Below are positions 38,792-49,541 of a stretch of DNA of 64,000 nucleotides, piece after piece (the stretch's first letter is position 1; every line of letters starts with the position of its first letter). The position numbers and the translations under genes were made by a program. The stretch spans positions 930,001 to 994,000 of the forward strand of contig NJPS01000048.1 in assembly GCA_002946415.1 (NCBI GenBank). The letters run 5' to 3'. The DNA is from Rutstroemia sp. NJR-2017a BVV2. Taxonomy: Eukaryota > Ascomycota > Leotiomycetes > Helotiales > Rutstroemiaceae. A model generated the notes under the pieces. It saw nothing but the letters and a program-made list of their open reading frames with translations. It made no database searches and was not told the DNA's origin.

Positions 38792-39511
38792 TTATCTAAC
38801 GGGAGCCAAACCTGGAACACCGCTGTATCTTTCTTCTCTTTCTGTCTTAAACATAATCTGTACCCAGAACTCCTTCAGATCCGAATCCCACCAAGTCCAA
38901 TACCTATCATTGGATCGATCGATTTCCCTTGCCTGCAACTTGAACCCGCACGTCTCGTATGGCTCCGCCGCCACCAGCATGTATTGGTAGTCTTTATCCG
39001 GATCCTCCACCTTCTGCTCGTAGGCACTCATGAACCGAATCCTCGGCTGCACATCCGTCGCGATCTCAGGATACTGCAGCTGGAACAACAAGCCCTGCTG
39101 TCTCGTCACCGGGTCTCTCGTCTTCGTAATCTTGTATCCAGGTCGTCCAATCTTGACCATATTCTTGCGAACACTAACTTGCGCGCCTACCATGCCCACC
39201 GGCAGACCGGTGATGGGGTCGGTGCCGGCGCGACCTTCTTTCTGCTCGCGGGCGGCACGGCGTGCGAGATTGGTTTGATGCTTGCGTCCTTGAGTGTGTG
39301 CGAGGTAGGATCCATCGTTTTGATGTACTGTAAGACATAATCGACATTCGAAGGAGCCGACATGGTTTTTGAAGAAGTAAGGGTCTTTGTCGAGATCGAT
39401 GGTTTCGAGGGCGAGTTTGCGGAGACGCTCTCTTCGGTCGGCATTGGTCGCTGATGTTGATGCTACTCCTCCTCCACCAAATTTTGAACCGGCGCGATTT
39501 TGGTAATCCAT
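38792..39511 (-). CDS. PRP11: Splicing factor 3A subunit 2 (Prp11)
   Basis: A single uninterrupted frame of 239 residues. The order is the N-terminal MDYQNRAGSKFGGGGVAS, the helix ADRRERLRKLALETIDL, and a matrin-type C2H2 zinc finger FECRLCLTVHQNDGSYLAHT followed by GRKHQTNL. The SF3A2 region after it includes YPEIATDVQPRIRFMSAYEQ and the final WWDSDLKEFWVQIMFK. It belongs to the SF3A complex of the U2 snRNP and works in branch-site recognition in the nucleus. The C-terminus stops soon after the conserved core, as in fungi, without the Pro-rich repeats of animals. It is head to head with the tubulin cofactor E gene, with 166 bp between start codons. Confidence 0.96.
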   Translation of the reverse strand: MDYQNRAGSKFGGGGVASTSATNADRRERLRKLALETIDLDKDPYFFKNHVGSFECRLCLTVHQNDGSYLAHTQGRKHQTNLARRAAREQKEGRAGTDPITGLPVGMVGAQVSVRKNMVKIGRPGYKITKTRDPVTRQQGLLFQLQYPEIATDVQPRIRFMSAYEQKVEDPDKDYQYMLVAAEPYETCGFKLQAREIDRSNDRYWTWWDSDLKEFWVQIMFKTEREERYSGVPGLAPVR

Positions 39512-39677
39512 TTTTGGTGATTAGGTAGGTTGAATTGGTGAAATTGGTTGATGCGCTGGGGAAGGTGCGCTGGTACAGAGATAGAGATGGTTGTGTTGAT
39601 GTTATCGTTAAAAAAAGTTCGGCTGGATTTCAGCCTCTGTTTACAAGGCTGCAACGAGGACTTTCGACAACGGTACA

Positions 39678-41563
39678 ATGACGCACAACTATCGGGTTGG
39701 CCAACGTGTGTCTTTCGAGGGGCAGTCATGTACTATTCGGTATATTGGAAATGTCCAAGGTACTGGGAAAGAATGGCTTGGGGTTGAGTGGGATAATCCC
39801 TCGCGTGGCAAGCATGATGGTCAAGGACTCTTTAAGTGTATGCTCATTTCTTTGGTTTGGAATACCTTTCTAAAATTGAATAGGTTTGAGCCGATCTCCA
39901 ACTGCAGGAAGTTTCGTTAGACCTACTCGAAAAGCAGATCCTGAGCAGAGTTTCGTGGAGGCAGTTTATCACAAATATGTAACTCAAAGTACCACCAGCA
40001 CACCAGCTCCATACTCTGTGGCTGCGGACAGGCAAATAGTCATATCTGGAAAGGTGGCAGAAGAGATTGGTTTTGAGAAGATTAGACAACAACAAGCCCA
40101 GGTAGATGAGTTGAAGGTAGTTTTGGTAGATGGGCTTTGCATCAACAGAGCCGAGACTGGATCAAGCAAAGTGAAGGATGTCTGTCCCAAAATCGTTGAG
40201 CTGGACTTGAGCCGGAACTTATTCGAAGGTGTGAAGGAAATTGGTATGATTTGTATGCAGTTGGAGAAATTGAAGAGCTTGAGACTAAAGTAAGAAGTTA
40301 CAAAGACTCATGATATGAGCAGGGCTAATGGTTCAATCTAGTGGAAACCGCTTGAACGTAGACTCTGTCGAGTTACAAGTTTGTCAACAACAGCAAGCCT
40401 TTAGCAATGTCAAGTCACTGGAATTGGATGAGATGTTAATCGACTGGATAGACCTGTGTCGGCTCTTGGACGGCTTCCAGTTTATAACCACTCTCGCGGC
40501 ATCCTCTAATTGCTTCAGGACACTCAGGTGGCCGTTGAAGCACACCTGTCTAACTTCACTGACTCTGGAGTATAACCAGTTTAAGACACTGGCAGATATC
40601 AGTCCGCTATCTGAGCTACCTTCTTTGGAGTCATTACTTCTTAAAGGAAATGAGATCTCCTTGATTGAGACTGTGAGCAGTTCAGGCACAGGAAAGAAAC
40701 TGGCTGAGGACAATAAAATCCGAGATACGACTCCTGTTTTTGGCCCGAACTTACGGTATATCGACTTATCCTACAACCAGATCAATGACTGGAATTTCGT
40801 TGACACATTGGCGTACGTCTTCCCTGGGATGACATCCTTACGACTATCACACAATCCGCTTTACCAGAAGCCTACCGCAAATGGGAAAAACCCATCGGCA
40901 GACGTAGAGGAAGGATTCATGATAACACTCGCCCGCCTCGGTAATCTGAAAACACTAAATTTCAGCAACATCACAGCAGCGGAACGAACTAACGCTGAGC
41001 TCTTCTACCTCTCACGCATTGGCAAAGAAATAGAAGCGGCGTCAAATTCCGAAGAGCAGGCTGTGATTGCTCGGCACAAGCGATACGATGAGCTATGCAA
41101 ATTACACGATCCCCCAAAGATCGTTCGGGAGAAAATCAAGGTCGATCCTGAAACATTGCAATCACGCTTGATCAAGTTCACTTTCCTCGTTCCATCGTCC
41201 CTCCAAACAGTGCAGACGGGCGACACCATAAGGAAGGAAATTCCCAACTCATTTGATATATATAGAGTCAAAGGAATCGTGGGAAGATTACTCAACGTCA
41301 GACCAATGAGCCTGCGGTTGATCTGGGAAACTGGAGAATGGGATCCAGTCGCGGGGTACGAGGAGTTTGAAGATATCGGCAGTGATGAGGAAGAGCAGAC
41401 GAAGAAGGAGAGAAGAAAAAGTGTGCAACCCCCATTAGCATCGCAGCGAAAAGCCGGAGGACAACTGGTCAAGCGGGAGGTGGAATTGGAGGATGGGACG
41501 AGACCGGTGGGAAATTGTGTTGATGGGGAGGAGGTGACGATCAGAGTTGAGTTGAGGAAGTGA
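39678..41563 (+). CDS. Tubulin-folding cofactor E (Pac2/Alp21)
   Basis: Three exons (39678-39837, 39884-40289, 40342-41563) give 595 residues. A CAP-Gly domain opens the protein (RVGQRVSFEGQSCTIRYIG, then WLGVEWDNPSRGKHDG). Leucine-rich repeats fill the middle (KIVELDLSRNLF, LRYIDLSYNQINDW, MTSLRLSHNPLY). The C-terminal ~90 residues form a ubiquitin-like domain (SLRLIWETGEWDP, VTIRVELRK). This is the TBCE layout. The protein acts in the cytosol with cofactors C and D to form alpha/beta-tubulin heterodimers. The CAP-Gly groove GKHDG is one residue off the commonest GKNDG. Confidence 0.93.
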
Positions 41564-42117
41564 GTTGTGTATGAATTACGATTACGGCATGGGCTGAATT
41601 TTGCACATTTTATACCCGTTGCAGCAGCGATAGCTTTGAGACAGTCCATCTTGAGCGAGCATTAGCATAGGCAATACAATACCTCTTACTGCGACGGTTT
41701 GGTGTGTTGTTCTGTGCTCTTTTCGTTGGTGATTTTGTTTCATTCTTACGAGCAAGCAAGGCTTTCAACGAAAAGACGAGTGTCTGACACACAATCTCTA
41801 TATATACCTCCTTCTCATGATTCTTGGACGACAGACGGCGGAGAGAGCTTGGCATGTTGCTCCCTTCTTGTAGTAGTATAAAAATTCCTAGATATACACT
41901 CTCGGCATCCTCAAACTCCAACTCCAACTCTCTTTGTCGTGCTGCCTCGACTGGACCTATCTATCATATAGAGTTACAGGAATAACATCAAATTTTAAGC
42001 AGAAAGTTGTTTTCAATACTCTAATGTGCGTGCGCATCTATGCATCTGTGATGTGTCTGGCTAATGGGTTAGCAGTTGGCTACTAAATCATGTTTCAAAG
42101 TTATTTGTCTATCAAAA
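41564..42117. other. Convergent 3' intergenic region
   Basis: This lies between the 3' ends of the TBCE gene and the MFS transporter. No gene is seen. A 105-codon minus frame (41610-41927) has no recognisable content. Confidence 0.5.
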
Positions 42118-43977
42118 TTACGTATTATCCAGACCTGTCCGATGCTCTGTGTACACCTTACTCAGCACCTGCCTAGACACGAAACAGCTCGCAATTACTG
42201 CACATACACACATGGAAGTGCAAAGTATCCACACGCCTTTAAGGGAGTCTGCAAATGCTGTTTGCACAGTTATCTTTAGCTCGGGATCCGATATTGTACT
42301 GATGAGTACGACATTGGCGGCTGCAGCTGAGCCAGAGAAACTGTCTGCTAGATTCTCCGACGCTCCATGATCAAGTAGGTTATTTCTCTGCGTATCCATC
42401 CGCTGGGAAAAAACCACATGACCCACGACTATTGCTATACTTATCGAAAGGTTCCTGACCAAACCGAGCGCACTTGTTGCAGCTGCTGTCTTACGCGGAG
42501 GTACCAGCGCTTGAAGTGCTATGAGAGGAGGTTGGAAGAGTAGACCTGCGCCTGTAGCAGCCACGAGCTGGTATGCAACGATGGCGCCTAGTGAAGACGA
42601 AACGTTTAGGTTAATGTAGAGTCCGTTTCCAAGTGCCAGGAGCGTAACGCCGACCCATATCAGTTCGAGGTACCGACCTGATTTATGGACAATGAGACCC
42701 GCGACTATCCCAACAACCGCTTGTGTGCAAGTGATGGGTACGATACGCAGTCCGGATTTAACTGGGGACGCGTTTTTGACAGCTTGGAAGTACAAAGGGA
42801 GGTAGAACTCAGTGGAGAATACCGCCTGTACGTTTCAGAATGTTAGTAGAGGATTTAGTACGATCCCATGGGAGAGCTTGTAATAAGAACAAACCCAGTC
42901 ATGCGCAAACCCAATGACAAGAGCCATAAGATTAGACACTGCACCAAATATATCCAGTGGGACTATAGGAGATCTAGCTTTTCTTTCGCACAGGAAAAAC
43001 ACAGGAGTGATCAAAACGCTAGCAACCAGAAGACAGATGACCAAAGGCGAGCGCCACGGCACCAAATCACCTCCAAAATTCAGCCCCAGGAGTAATGTAA
43101 CCACGACTGCGAGCATAGAACATATCCCATACCAGTCCACGGCCTGCAGTCCGGGAACAATACCTGTCTTTGGGTTATGAACATCCAAAAACGCCCACAG
43201 CAGAAAGAATATGACGAATGAGATAGGGAGATTGATCCAGAAGACCCAACGCCACGAAGCATACTGTGCAAAGACGCCTCCTACAACAGGACCAAGACCA
43301 CCAGCAATTGCCCACATCATCTGCAGGAGGCTTAAGTAGAAAGTTCTGGTCCGCATACTAAAGATATCTGATATCGTCGCATAGACAACTTGCAATAGAG
43401 CCCCCCCAGCAGCTCCCTGGAGCGAGCGGCCGACGATAAGCATTTGCATAGTCTGTGAAGTGGCACAGATGATAGAAAAGCAGAAGTACAACGCGACAGC
43501 TGTAAGCAGAATGAGTTTGCGGCCCCAGATGTCGGAAAACTTGGACCATATCGGGCCTGCCACGCCGCTGGCGACAAAGTAGGCAGCGGTAATCCAAGCA
43601 TATCCAGAGGCAGACTTGAGGTCATTGCTGATTGTGGGAATGGTCGTTGCTACAGTTGTTTGGTTGAGTGCCGCGAGGAAAATAGCACCCTGCTCGTGTT
43701 AGATTCCATCTTTCTTGCGCAGTTTGGATGCGTACACAGAGGCCAACCATTATTGCGGACGTTCGAAAACGGCCGCGTGTTGTCTCAGAGGCGGGCTCGA
43801 CAATTGTAACAGGCTCGTCGAGTCCGGGGTTTGCAGCAGGCGGTAGACTTCCTTCACCAACTATGGCAACGGGAGATAACACCTGATTGTCAACCACTGC
43901 ATCCTGTACTAAATTAGAGTCTTGCTTTAAACAAGGACATTACTTGCAGAACTTACATGCGGTAAGTGAGTCTTCAT
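42118..43977 (-). CDS. Major facilitator superfamily exporter, 14-TM DHA2 type
   Basis: Four exons (43977-43957, 43903-43736, 43689-42895, 42825-42118) give 563 residues. A hydrophilic N-terminus of about 50 residues is followed by 14 predicted membrane spans. MFS motif A reads GPIWSKFSDIWGRK and antiporter motif C reads GLGPVVGGVFAQ, with the typical WRWVFWINLP after it. These place it in the DHA2 drug:H+ antiporter group, which exports toxins, drugs or secondary metabolites at the plasma membrane. I see no biosynthetic cluster next to it, so the substrate is unknown. The first exon is only 21 nt (MKTHLPH). Exon 3 ends in a weak GTTTGT donor but the frame continues correctly into AVFSTEFYLPLYFQ. 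Confidence 0.92.
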
Positions 43978-44280
43978 GGCGAATGGTATATATCTAGAAG
44001 AGAAGTTCAAAGAGCTGGGAGAATGCGCTACAAACCGAGTATCATTCGAGGAACGGAAAGTCGAGAGACTTATATTCCCAGTTTATCAACGGTACTTCAG
44101 GGTGGATTTCGCGGGAGCAGGGTAGTGGCCAAGAACATTGATACATGGGTCCTATTGGAGAAGAACTATGAGAGAGGAAGCGGATGTGCATAAGCTCGGA
44201 TTGTATCCCATGTTTCATTGGATCAGTTAGAGTGACTCATGCCGGAGCATGGCTATGCAGAACCTCTCTGCAGAATGTCT

Positions 44281-44321
44281 ATACTGTCCCTCCCCAAGAA
44301 CAAAGGTTATTCGGTGGAACT
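44281..44321 (+). repeat. Inverted duplication, left arm
   Basis: This arm matches the reverse complement of 44544-44584 with a single difference (G against A at the sixth base). The arms are 222 bp apart. The right arm lies within the 3' end of the minus-strand frame at 44517-44957. Confidence 0.85.
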
Positions 44322-44516
44322 TGGCTTTAGCACAAGTAGGGTGTTCAGCAAGTAGAATTGATCAGATTCTGATAATTTGCCACAGAAAACTTTTTGCCGA
44401 CCTAACTACCCATACTCCAAGCCAGTTAAAATAGGTCGAGCAGGCTCAAGGCAGGCTACTAGTAAGGGAGGGTAGCCTACTAGCAAGGGCGATAGTAAGG
44501 GGTTTGACCACTCAAA

Positions 44517-44957
44517 TCAAGCCCTTCTTACTATGCAAGGTGGAGTTCCACCGAATAACCTTTGTTCTTGGGGAGGGATAGTATGAACAGTTCGGGCATC
44601 GTCCCCTATGGTATATAATCGCTCCACAGTCCAAAAGGCTGACTTGCCCGGATCTGGAACCTCCCATATGCCGACATTTCCCAAATGCATATGGGAACCT
44701 GTTGAGGGACTTGCCAGGTCTATAGTCTCTTGAATATGGGTCGAGAGCTTTCCGAGCGCAGGTTTGTCATTTTCCATGCCCGAGATCGTCTTGACATCGA
44801 CTGCAGCCTGATAGACGCGTGGAGCAAATCGCTGTAGATGAGAAGCCACCAGTTTACCCAAGCAGAAAGGGTGTCCAGAGGATGTTGGTCCATCACTCCA
44901 GGTAGAGTACCCCGTCGTGAGAATTAGCTCGGTGACTGCATGGGAATCGATCTTCAC
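44517..44957 (-). pseudogene. Unrecognised reading frame, possible gene remnant
   Basis: An open frame of about 146 codons reads as soluble protein (GKLVASHLQRFAPRVYQAAV, VGIWEVPDPGKSAFW, VERLYTIGDDA). An in-frame TGA lies just before it and no ATG opens it, so it would need an upstream exon, for instance via an AAG or GCAG acceptor near its start. I could not find a convincing upstream exon. Its last codons overlap the right arm of the inverted duplication. In the left-arm copy the same frame would end in GGTWL and stop, so the 3' end here may have been rearranged. I do not recognise the family. Confidence 0.35.
44544..44584 (-). repeat. Inverted duplication, right arm
   Basis: Reverse-complement copy of 44281-44321. 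Together the arms could fold into a 40-bp snap-back with a loop of about 220 bp. Confidence 0.85.
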
Positions 44958-45807
44958 ATTTGGTCAGAGTCCACAACCTATCAAGATATGCTGCAGCCTA
45001 ATCTGGAGTAGAACTCAATTTGATCATTACTCTACAGACCATCGTTTATATTACATACAACCCCTCCTTGAGAGATTGAAATGCAGATGATAGCTGGGAA
45101 ACAACTATGCTACCCAGTATTCCGAGGTGAATGGACCTGTGCGTCTAATCGTTTCTCTTGAACTTAAATATTCAAAGTTCCACCATGAGAAGAGACTTTG
45201 GGTTCACGATTCTTCACTCTACTACGTCCCAAGAGAATGGCACCTTTTCGCAGCATGGTCCTGCTTGCTTTCATAACACTTGTTACTATCTATTTTCATA
45301 GAAAGGCAATTCGAGCCAGAACAGTGCAGCACATCAGGGAGTGGCGTGGGTATGGGATGGGAGTCCAACCTATCTTCAGATCCAGGCACGTCAACCAAAG
45401 CCTCTGGGGCGGCGATGTCGACCAATTTGACCGGAGCGCCGTGTAAAAAGTCGAGGCTCAATCAAGACACGCAAGGCGAAAAAGAAGGAGTAAGTGCTCC
45501 CGCCCAAGACCAACCTAGGAGCAGTGTTTATGCAGCTACGACAGTGCTTAATTTAGCAACGAGCCCTGCCTACATTGAAACGCCACGATCTGGGAGGGAG
45601 GGGGAAGGGGGAGTCCAAGGCGGGCGACGACGGCAGCTGAGTAGGAATAGTATTTTGGTATTTTGGCGGAGAAGTATAACACAGGTTTTTCTAAATCCAG
45701 ATATTCTCTACGCCCCAATCGTATAATGCTCCACCAACGCCAGATTGCCCACCCAATATTTCATCCATTTCATTACCATATTAATAAGTATTACATCGAA
45801 ACCTCTT

Positions 45808-47020
45808 TCAGGCTTGAGCCATTGAAGCCAAAACCGCAGCAGCCTCCGTTTGTTCCTCCTGTATCGGTGGGACTTGTGAAGTGGTATCTCCAGGAGAAAA
45901 GGCTGGTGTACCTCCAGCAGGAGACATAGCCGTATTAGGGGTATAATCAGGTCCATCGTTCGACAAGCCCGAAGTAGTGACAGCAGCCTGGAGTGCGTCA
46001 CCGGTGGGTAGCCTAGCAAGACCTGCTAGAACCTCCTGCCTCCTCTCGTACCAGCTAAGTTCGTTTTTGATGACCTGATCGAGTAAGACTTCCTTCTCCA
46101 ACCATTCTTTCTTCCTCAACTCCTCCATAAATTCGCATTGTTTCTTTAAGGACTCAGCTTCTTCTTCTGCCCACTGTATTTGTTTTCGTAGTAACTTCCA
46201 AAGCTCAACCGGTCCCTTTGCTTCTTCTTCCGCAGTAATACCAAGTTCAGGAGGATATGATTCGGCCAGTAATGACGGATCAACAACAGGTGAGATTTGC
46301 GCGCCTGCGACCGGACTTCGATCTGGATGTCGTTTTAGGACAATCTTCGTGCGAGGAGCTAATCTCCCGTGGTCTTGCATGTGCTTTGGCACGGAATCGG
46401 AAACACGAAGGACATCGCTCTCGTGCACTGTGCGCATATGCTTTGTGAGTGCATCAGAACGTGTAAAGGCGCGATCGCACTCTGCAATCCTGTCAGTTGG
46501 TTTGTTGGTGAAGGTCGTTATTTTACTTACCAGGCAAAGTGCAACAGAATGGTTTTTCTCCAGTATGACCTCTCATATGCGCTTTCAAAGCATAACCGCT
46601 TGCTTGCCCTTGTCCTTTCCTCGGACAGCCAATCCATTCGCAAGTGTATCTCTTAGTCCTTGAATCGATATGATCATCATGTATATGCGACACCAATTTA
46701 TCCATATTTCCCATATCTCCAGCATCGCAACCAACCCAACCACAAACGGTGATCTGCTCATGGAGATCCTCTTCTTCCAGGCGCGCATTGGGTGAATCCG
46801 GGATGTCGCCATCGCTATCAGACGACAGGTCAATATGCTGCAATTTCGCATTGTGAGACGCCGGAGTGGCATGTAAAGAAGCGTCTACTCCAAGCCTTTG
46901 TCTTTTAGCTGGTGGCATAAGAGCGTCTGTGCCCATTTGATCATTTTCGTCGTCAACCTCGAAAGCGTCTGAGGAGAGATCTGAGAGGGGAGATCCCGGT
47001 GGTGAGTCGTTGTCGACCAT
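45808..47020 (-). CDS. Triple C2H2 zinc-finger protein, Iec1-like INO80 subunit
   Basis: Two exons (47020-46531 and 46481-45808) give 387 residues. An acidic, Asp/Ser-rich N-terminus (~100 residues) is followed by three C2H2 fingers: CGWVGCDAGDMGNMDKLVSH, CEWIGCPRKGQGQASGYALK and CDRAFTRSDALTKHMRTVH. The intron splits the third finger just before its first Cys pair is complete. A helical region rich in Glu/Lys follows (WKLLRKQIQWAEEEAESLKK) and then a Pro/Thr-rich tail. I recall this layout from the fission-yeast INO80 subunit Iec1 and its filamentous-fungal relatives; a stand-alone transcription factor is the alternative. The ATG at 47020 is preferred; upstream in-frame sequence has no ATG. 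Confidence 0.75.
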
Positions 47021-47728
47021 GTTGGTCAATTAAAAGGTGAATCGATAAATGATTAGGGAGCCGACCAGTGAAAGGTAACTACAACAAGGAAACGAAATGC
47101 GCACAAATCAATGGTGAATTGCTTCATCAACTACTGCATCAAGGTGGTTTTGGAAGCATCGCGTTTCGTTTTCGTTGTTGCGACAGCTTACAAGAAGCGA
47201 TAGAGCACCTACAAGCATAAGGCTTCGGAAGTTACCGTACCTTAGCTAGGCCTAGGGTTGTTAGTAACTTCTGCAACCACTGTTCTAGCCTTACAGTACC
47301 ATAAAATTTTGTGTCTTCAAGAAATTCTCTCATTCCACGATGAGATTAAACGCAGTTTCGCTGCAGCACAAGAATGACAACCTTCTATGCATATTGCTGA
47401 GATATACCTTTCTCTCTGCTTTCAATTAGCAGTCTCGCAGTGTGTCACAGTCGATGTCATAGTCAACATATGATAGTTGCTCTTCAGCGTCAAGGACACA
47501 CTGCCGCACGTCGAAGGTAAGATTATCATCCTATTTCCCACCAAATTTCCCCCCCCGACGCACAATGATGAATAACCTTCGAGTTCTGCAATTCGGATGG
47601 TTGCTTAATTGCGACCTAAGGTCGACTATCACACATTACACAAATATTCTGAGCGGCGCAATGTTATTTCATATTCTACATGGTCTACCTCGTCTTCTCC
47701 CAATGCTAATCCTGTGTCTTTCAAGAAA
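47021..47728. other. Intergenic region upstream of the zinc-finger gene
   Basis: Promoter of the minus-strand zinc-finger gene and 3' flank of the aldo-keto reductase gene. No gene is seen. Confidence 0.5.
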
Positions 47729-48832
47729 TCATACCTCCGAATGCTTCATGGTATTAGCGTCATATCTATCCCCAAGAATTGGGAATTGCTTCAAGATCGA
47801 GTCCAATGCCTCCATGTCATTTGCACTGAGAGATACCTCTTTTACATTCTCCAAGATACGCTCGACCTTGGTTGCGCCTGGAATTGGAATAATCTCTGGG
47901 TTACCATCTTTCTTCGACATGTGCTTGACCCAGTTGATAGCAATTTGAGCACCAGTGCATCCCTTTTCTTCTGCAAGCTTATTGACTTCGTTGACTAGCT
48001 TTATGTTGTTATCGAAGTTTTCCTTGGAGAATCTGGGTAGGTGTCTCCGGAAATCTCCTTCCGGAAGGTCCTCAGGTTTTTTGATGTCGCCAGTCAACAA
48101 TCCTCGTCCGAGTGGCGAGTACCTGTTCATTGTCAGTAGGTTTCAGAACAGCTCCAGTGGGGATTACATACGCAACCATCAAGATGTCATTCTCAGCACA
48201 GGCCTTGGCGACTCCATTCTGGAAGACATCGATCGCGGTAAGAGAGACTTCAACCTCTACAGCTACAATCTTCGTGGCCTTTGCAGCCTTCTGAATTGTG
48301 ACCGGACCAACTTCGCTCAAGGAAATTCCTCCTAGCTTTCCAGTCTTGACATATTCCTCTTCTAAAACTTTCATGGTCGTCTCAATTGGTGTGTTCTTGT
48401 CTACTCTTGCGCATTCAAAAATGTCAAGCTTCTTCTTTCCATTCAGCAGTTTGAGGATATTATCCACGGACCGTCGCACGCCTTCGGGACTGCCATCTGG
48501 GGAAAAAGTCTTCGTATTGATACCTCCTTTGATGCTGAGGATGACCTTGTCGGCGTCCTCTGGGTATTTGGTGAAGTACTTTTCGAGGAGATGTAGACTG
48601 TTGTATTCCGGAGTGCCATAAAACTCGCCGCCGTTCCAGAAGTTGCATCCGGCGTCAAGGGCGGCTTTCATAGCCTTAATCGAGTCTTCTACGGGTTGAG
48701 GGTTTGGGCGCCACGTTAGGCCTATCAATAAATGAGTTAGCTAACTGTAATCGATGAGCATCGCCTTGTGGGAAACTTGCCCATCAGTCCGTAGCCAGTG
48801 GTGCCAACATCTTTTCCAAGTAATTGAACCAT
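47729..48832 (-). CDS. Aldo-keto reductase, pyridoxal reductase type
   Basis: Three exons (48832-48781, 48721-48172, 48122-47729) give 331 residues, typical of an AKR barrel. LMGLTWRPNPQP, GCNFWNGGEFYGTPEYNSL and GRGLLTGDIKKPEDLP match the fission-yeast Plr1 (pyridoxal reductase, AKR8) type, which reduces pyridoxal to pyridoxine with NADPH. The catalytic Tyr is in EFYG, the Lys in LSIKGG. The position usually held by His reads ECARVDKN, so His is replaced; I believe this also occurs in related fungal enzymes but cannot confirm it. The first intron begins GCAAGT and ends ATAG, a GC-AG intron. The second is 49 nt with a consensus GTATGT donor. Confidence 0.88.
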
Positions 48833-49541
48833 TTCGTTTATCCGTTCCTGGGTGGACCTTTGTCGTACAGAATGAAGCTGTGGAGGGGTATCGAGTGGGG
48901 CTATTGATCAGAGAGCTAGAAAGTCTATGATGTTGATGGAATGACGGAAAGAAAATGCAAAGGGAAAGACGTCCTTGCTATTTATACACAACTCACTCTC
49001 TATTCTTTACTTTACCGTACTAAGTAAATCCATGTGCGCACCCCACATTGAAGAATATCGGAATGCCATCAGTAAGAGCTTCCCGTCTATACAAACAGAC
49101 TTCGATGTTCTTTCCATCCACGGGTATGGGACAGTGATCGGGAATAAGCTTAACTCCTCTGCTTCGGACATTACATTCTGCTGCTTGCCGAGAGACGGCT
49201 TTGACCTGTCGGCCGGCTGAGTTTGGTAAGGGAGATAATGGGTCAGGGAGATAATGATTGTTAAATCCGTTTCACGCCAGCGAATCAATCACTTGCATTT
49301 ACTGGGAGGGAGGGAGTTTCTTTAAACATTGGAATTAAATGATCCAACATTTCCCGTTTTCCATTTTCCATTCCCATTGCCAATTTCTGATTTGTGAATA
49401 TGACAGCATTTTAAGCTTTGTTGGATCACCTTCTTACGCGCCATTCTTTGAGCAATCATTCTTCTCAGAACGAAGCAGAAGTCGCTACTTTTCCGAGCAT
49501 ATAAGCCGCTCGACTGTTTGATTGAACGCGTTCCCATAACC
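48833..49541. other. Intergenic region upstream of the aldo-keto reductase
   Basis: This contains the promoter of the minus-strand reductase, with a TATAAATA box at 48979-48986, and the 3' flank of the next gene. No gene is recognised. Confidence 0.5.
48979..48986 (-). promoter_or_regulatory. TATA box of the aldo-keto reductase gene
   Basis: TATAAATA on the minus strand lies about 150 bp upstream of the reductase start codon. Confidence 0.5.

Larger units (their letters stand above)
43978..45807. other. Accessory-looking interval with an inverted duplication
   Basis: This 1.8-kb stretch has only one open frame with protein-like composition (44517-44957, listed separately). It contains a 40-41 bp inverted duplication (44281-44321 against 44544-44584) and repeated CTACTAGTAAGGG / GCCTACTAGCAAGGG text at about 44455-44500. 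Short frames at 45198-45461 on both strands are not recognisable. It may be decayed sequence. Confidence 0.45.

Noticed and set aside
44281..44584. Terminal inverted repeats of a DNA transposon (MITE)
   Set aside because: The arms are inverted and near perfect, but no flanking target-site duplication is visible and the right arm is inside a protein-like frame, so a copied gene end is the better explanation.
45198..45461. Overlapping frames with a hydrophobic N-terminus near 45.2-45.46 kb
   Set aside because: One plus and one minus frame of about 80 codons overlap almost completely, and neither extends by splicing into a recognisable protein.
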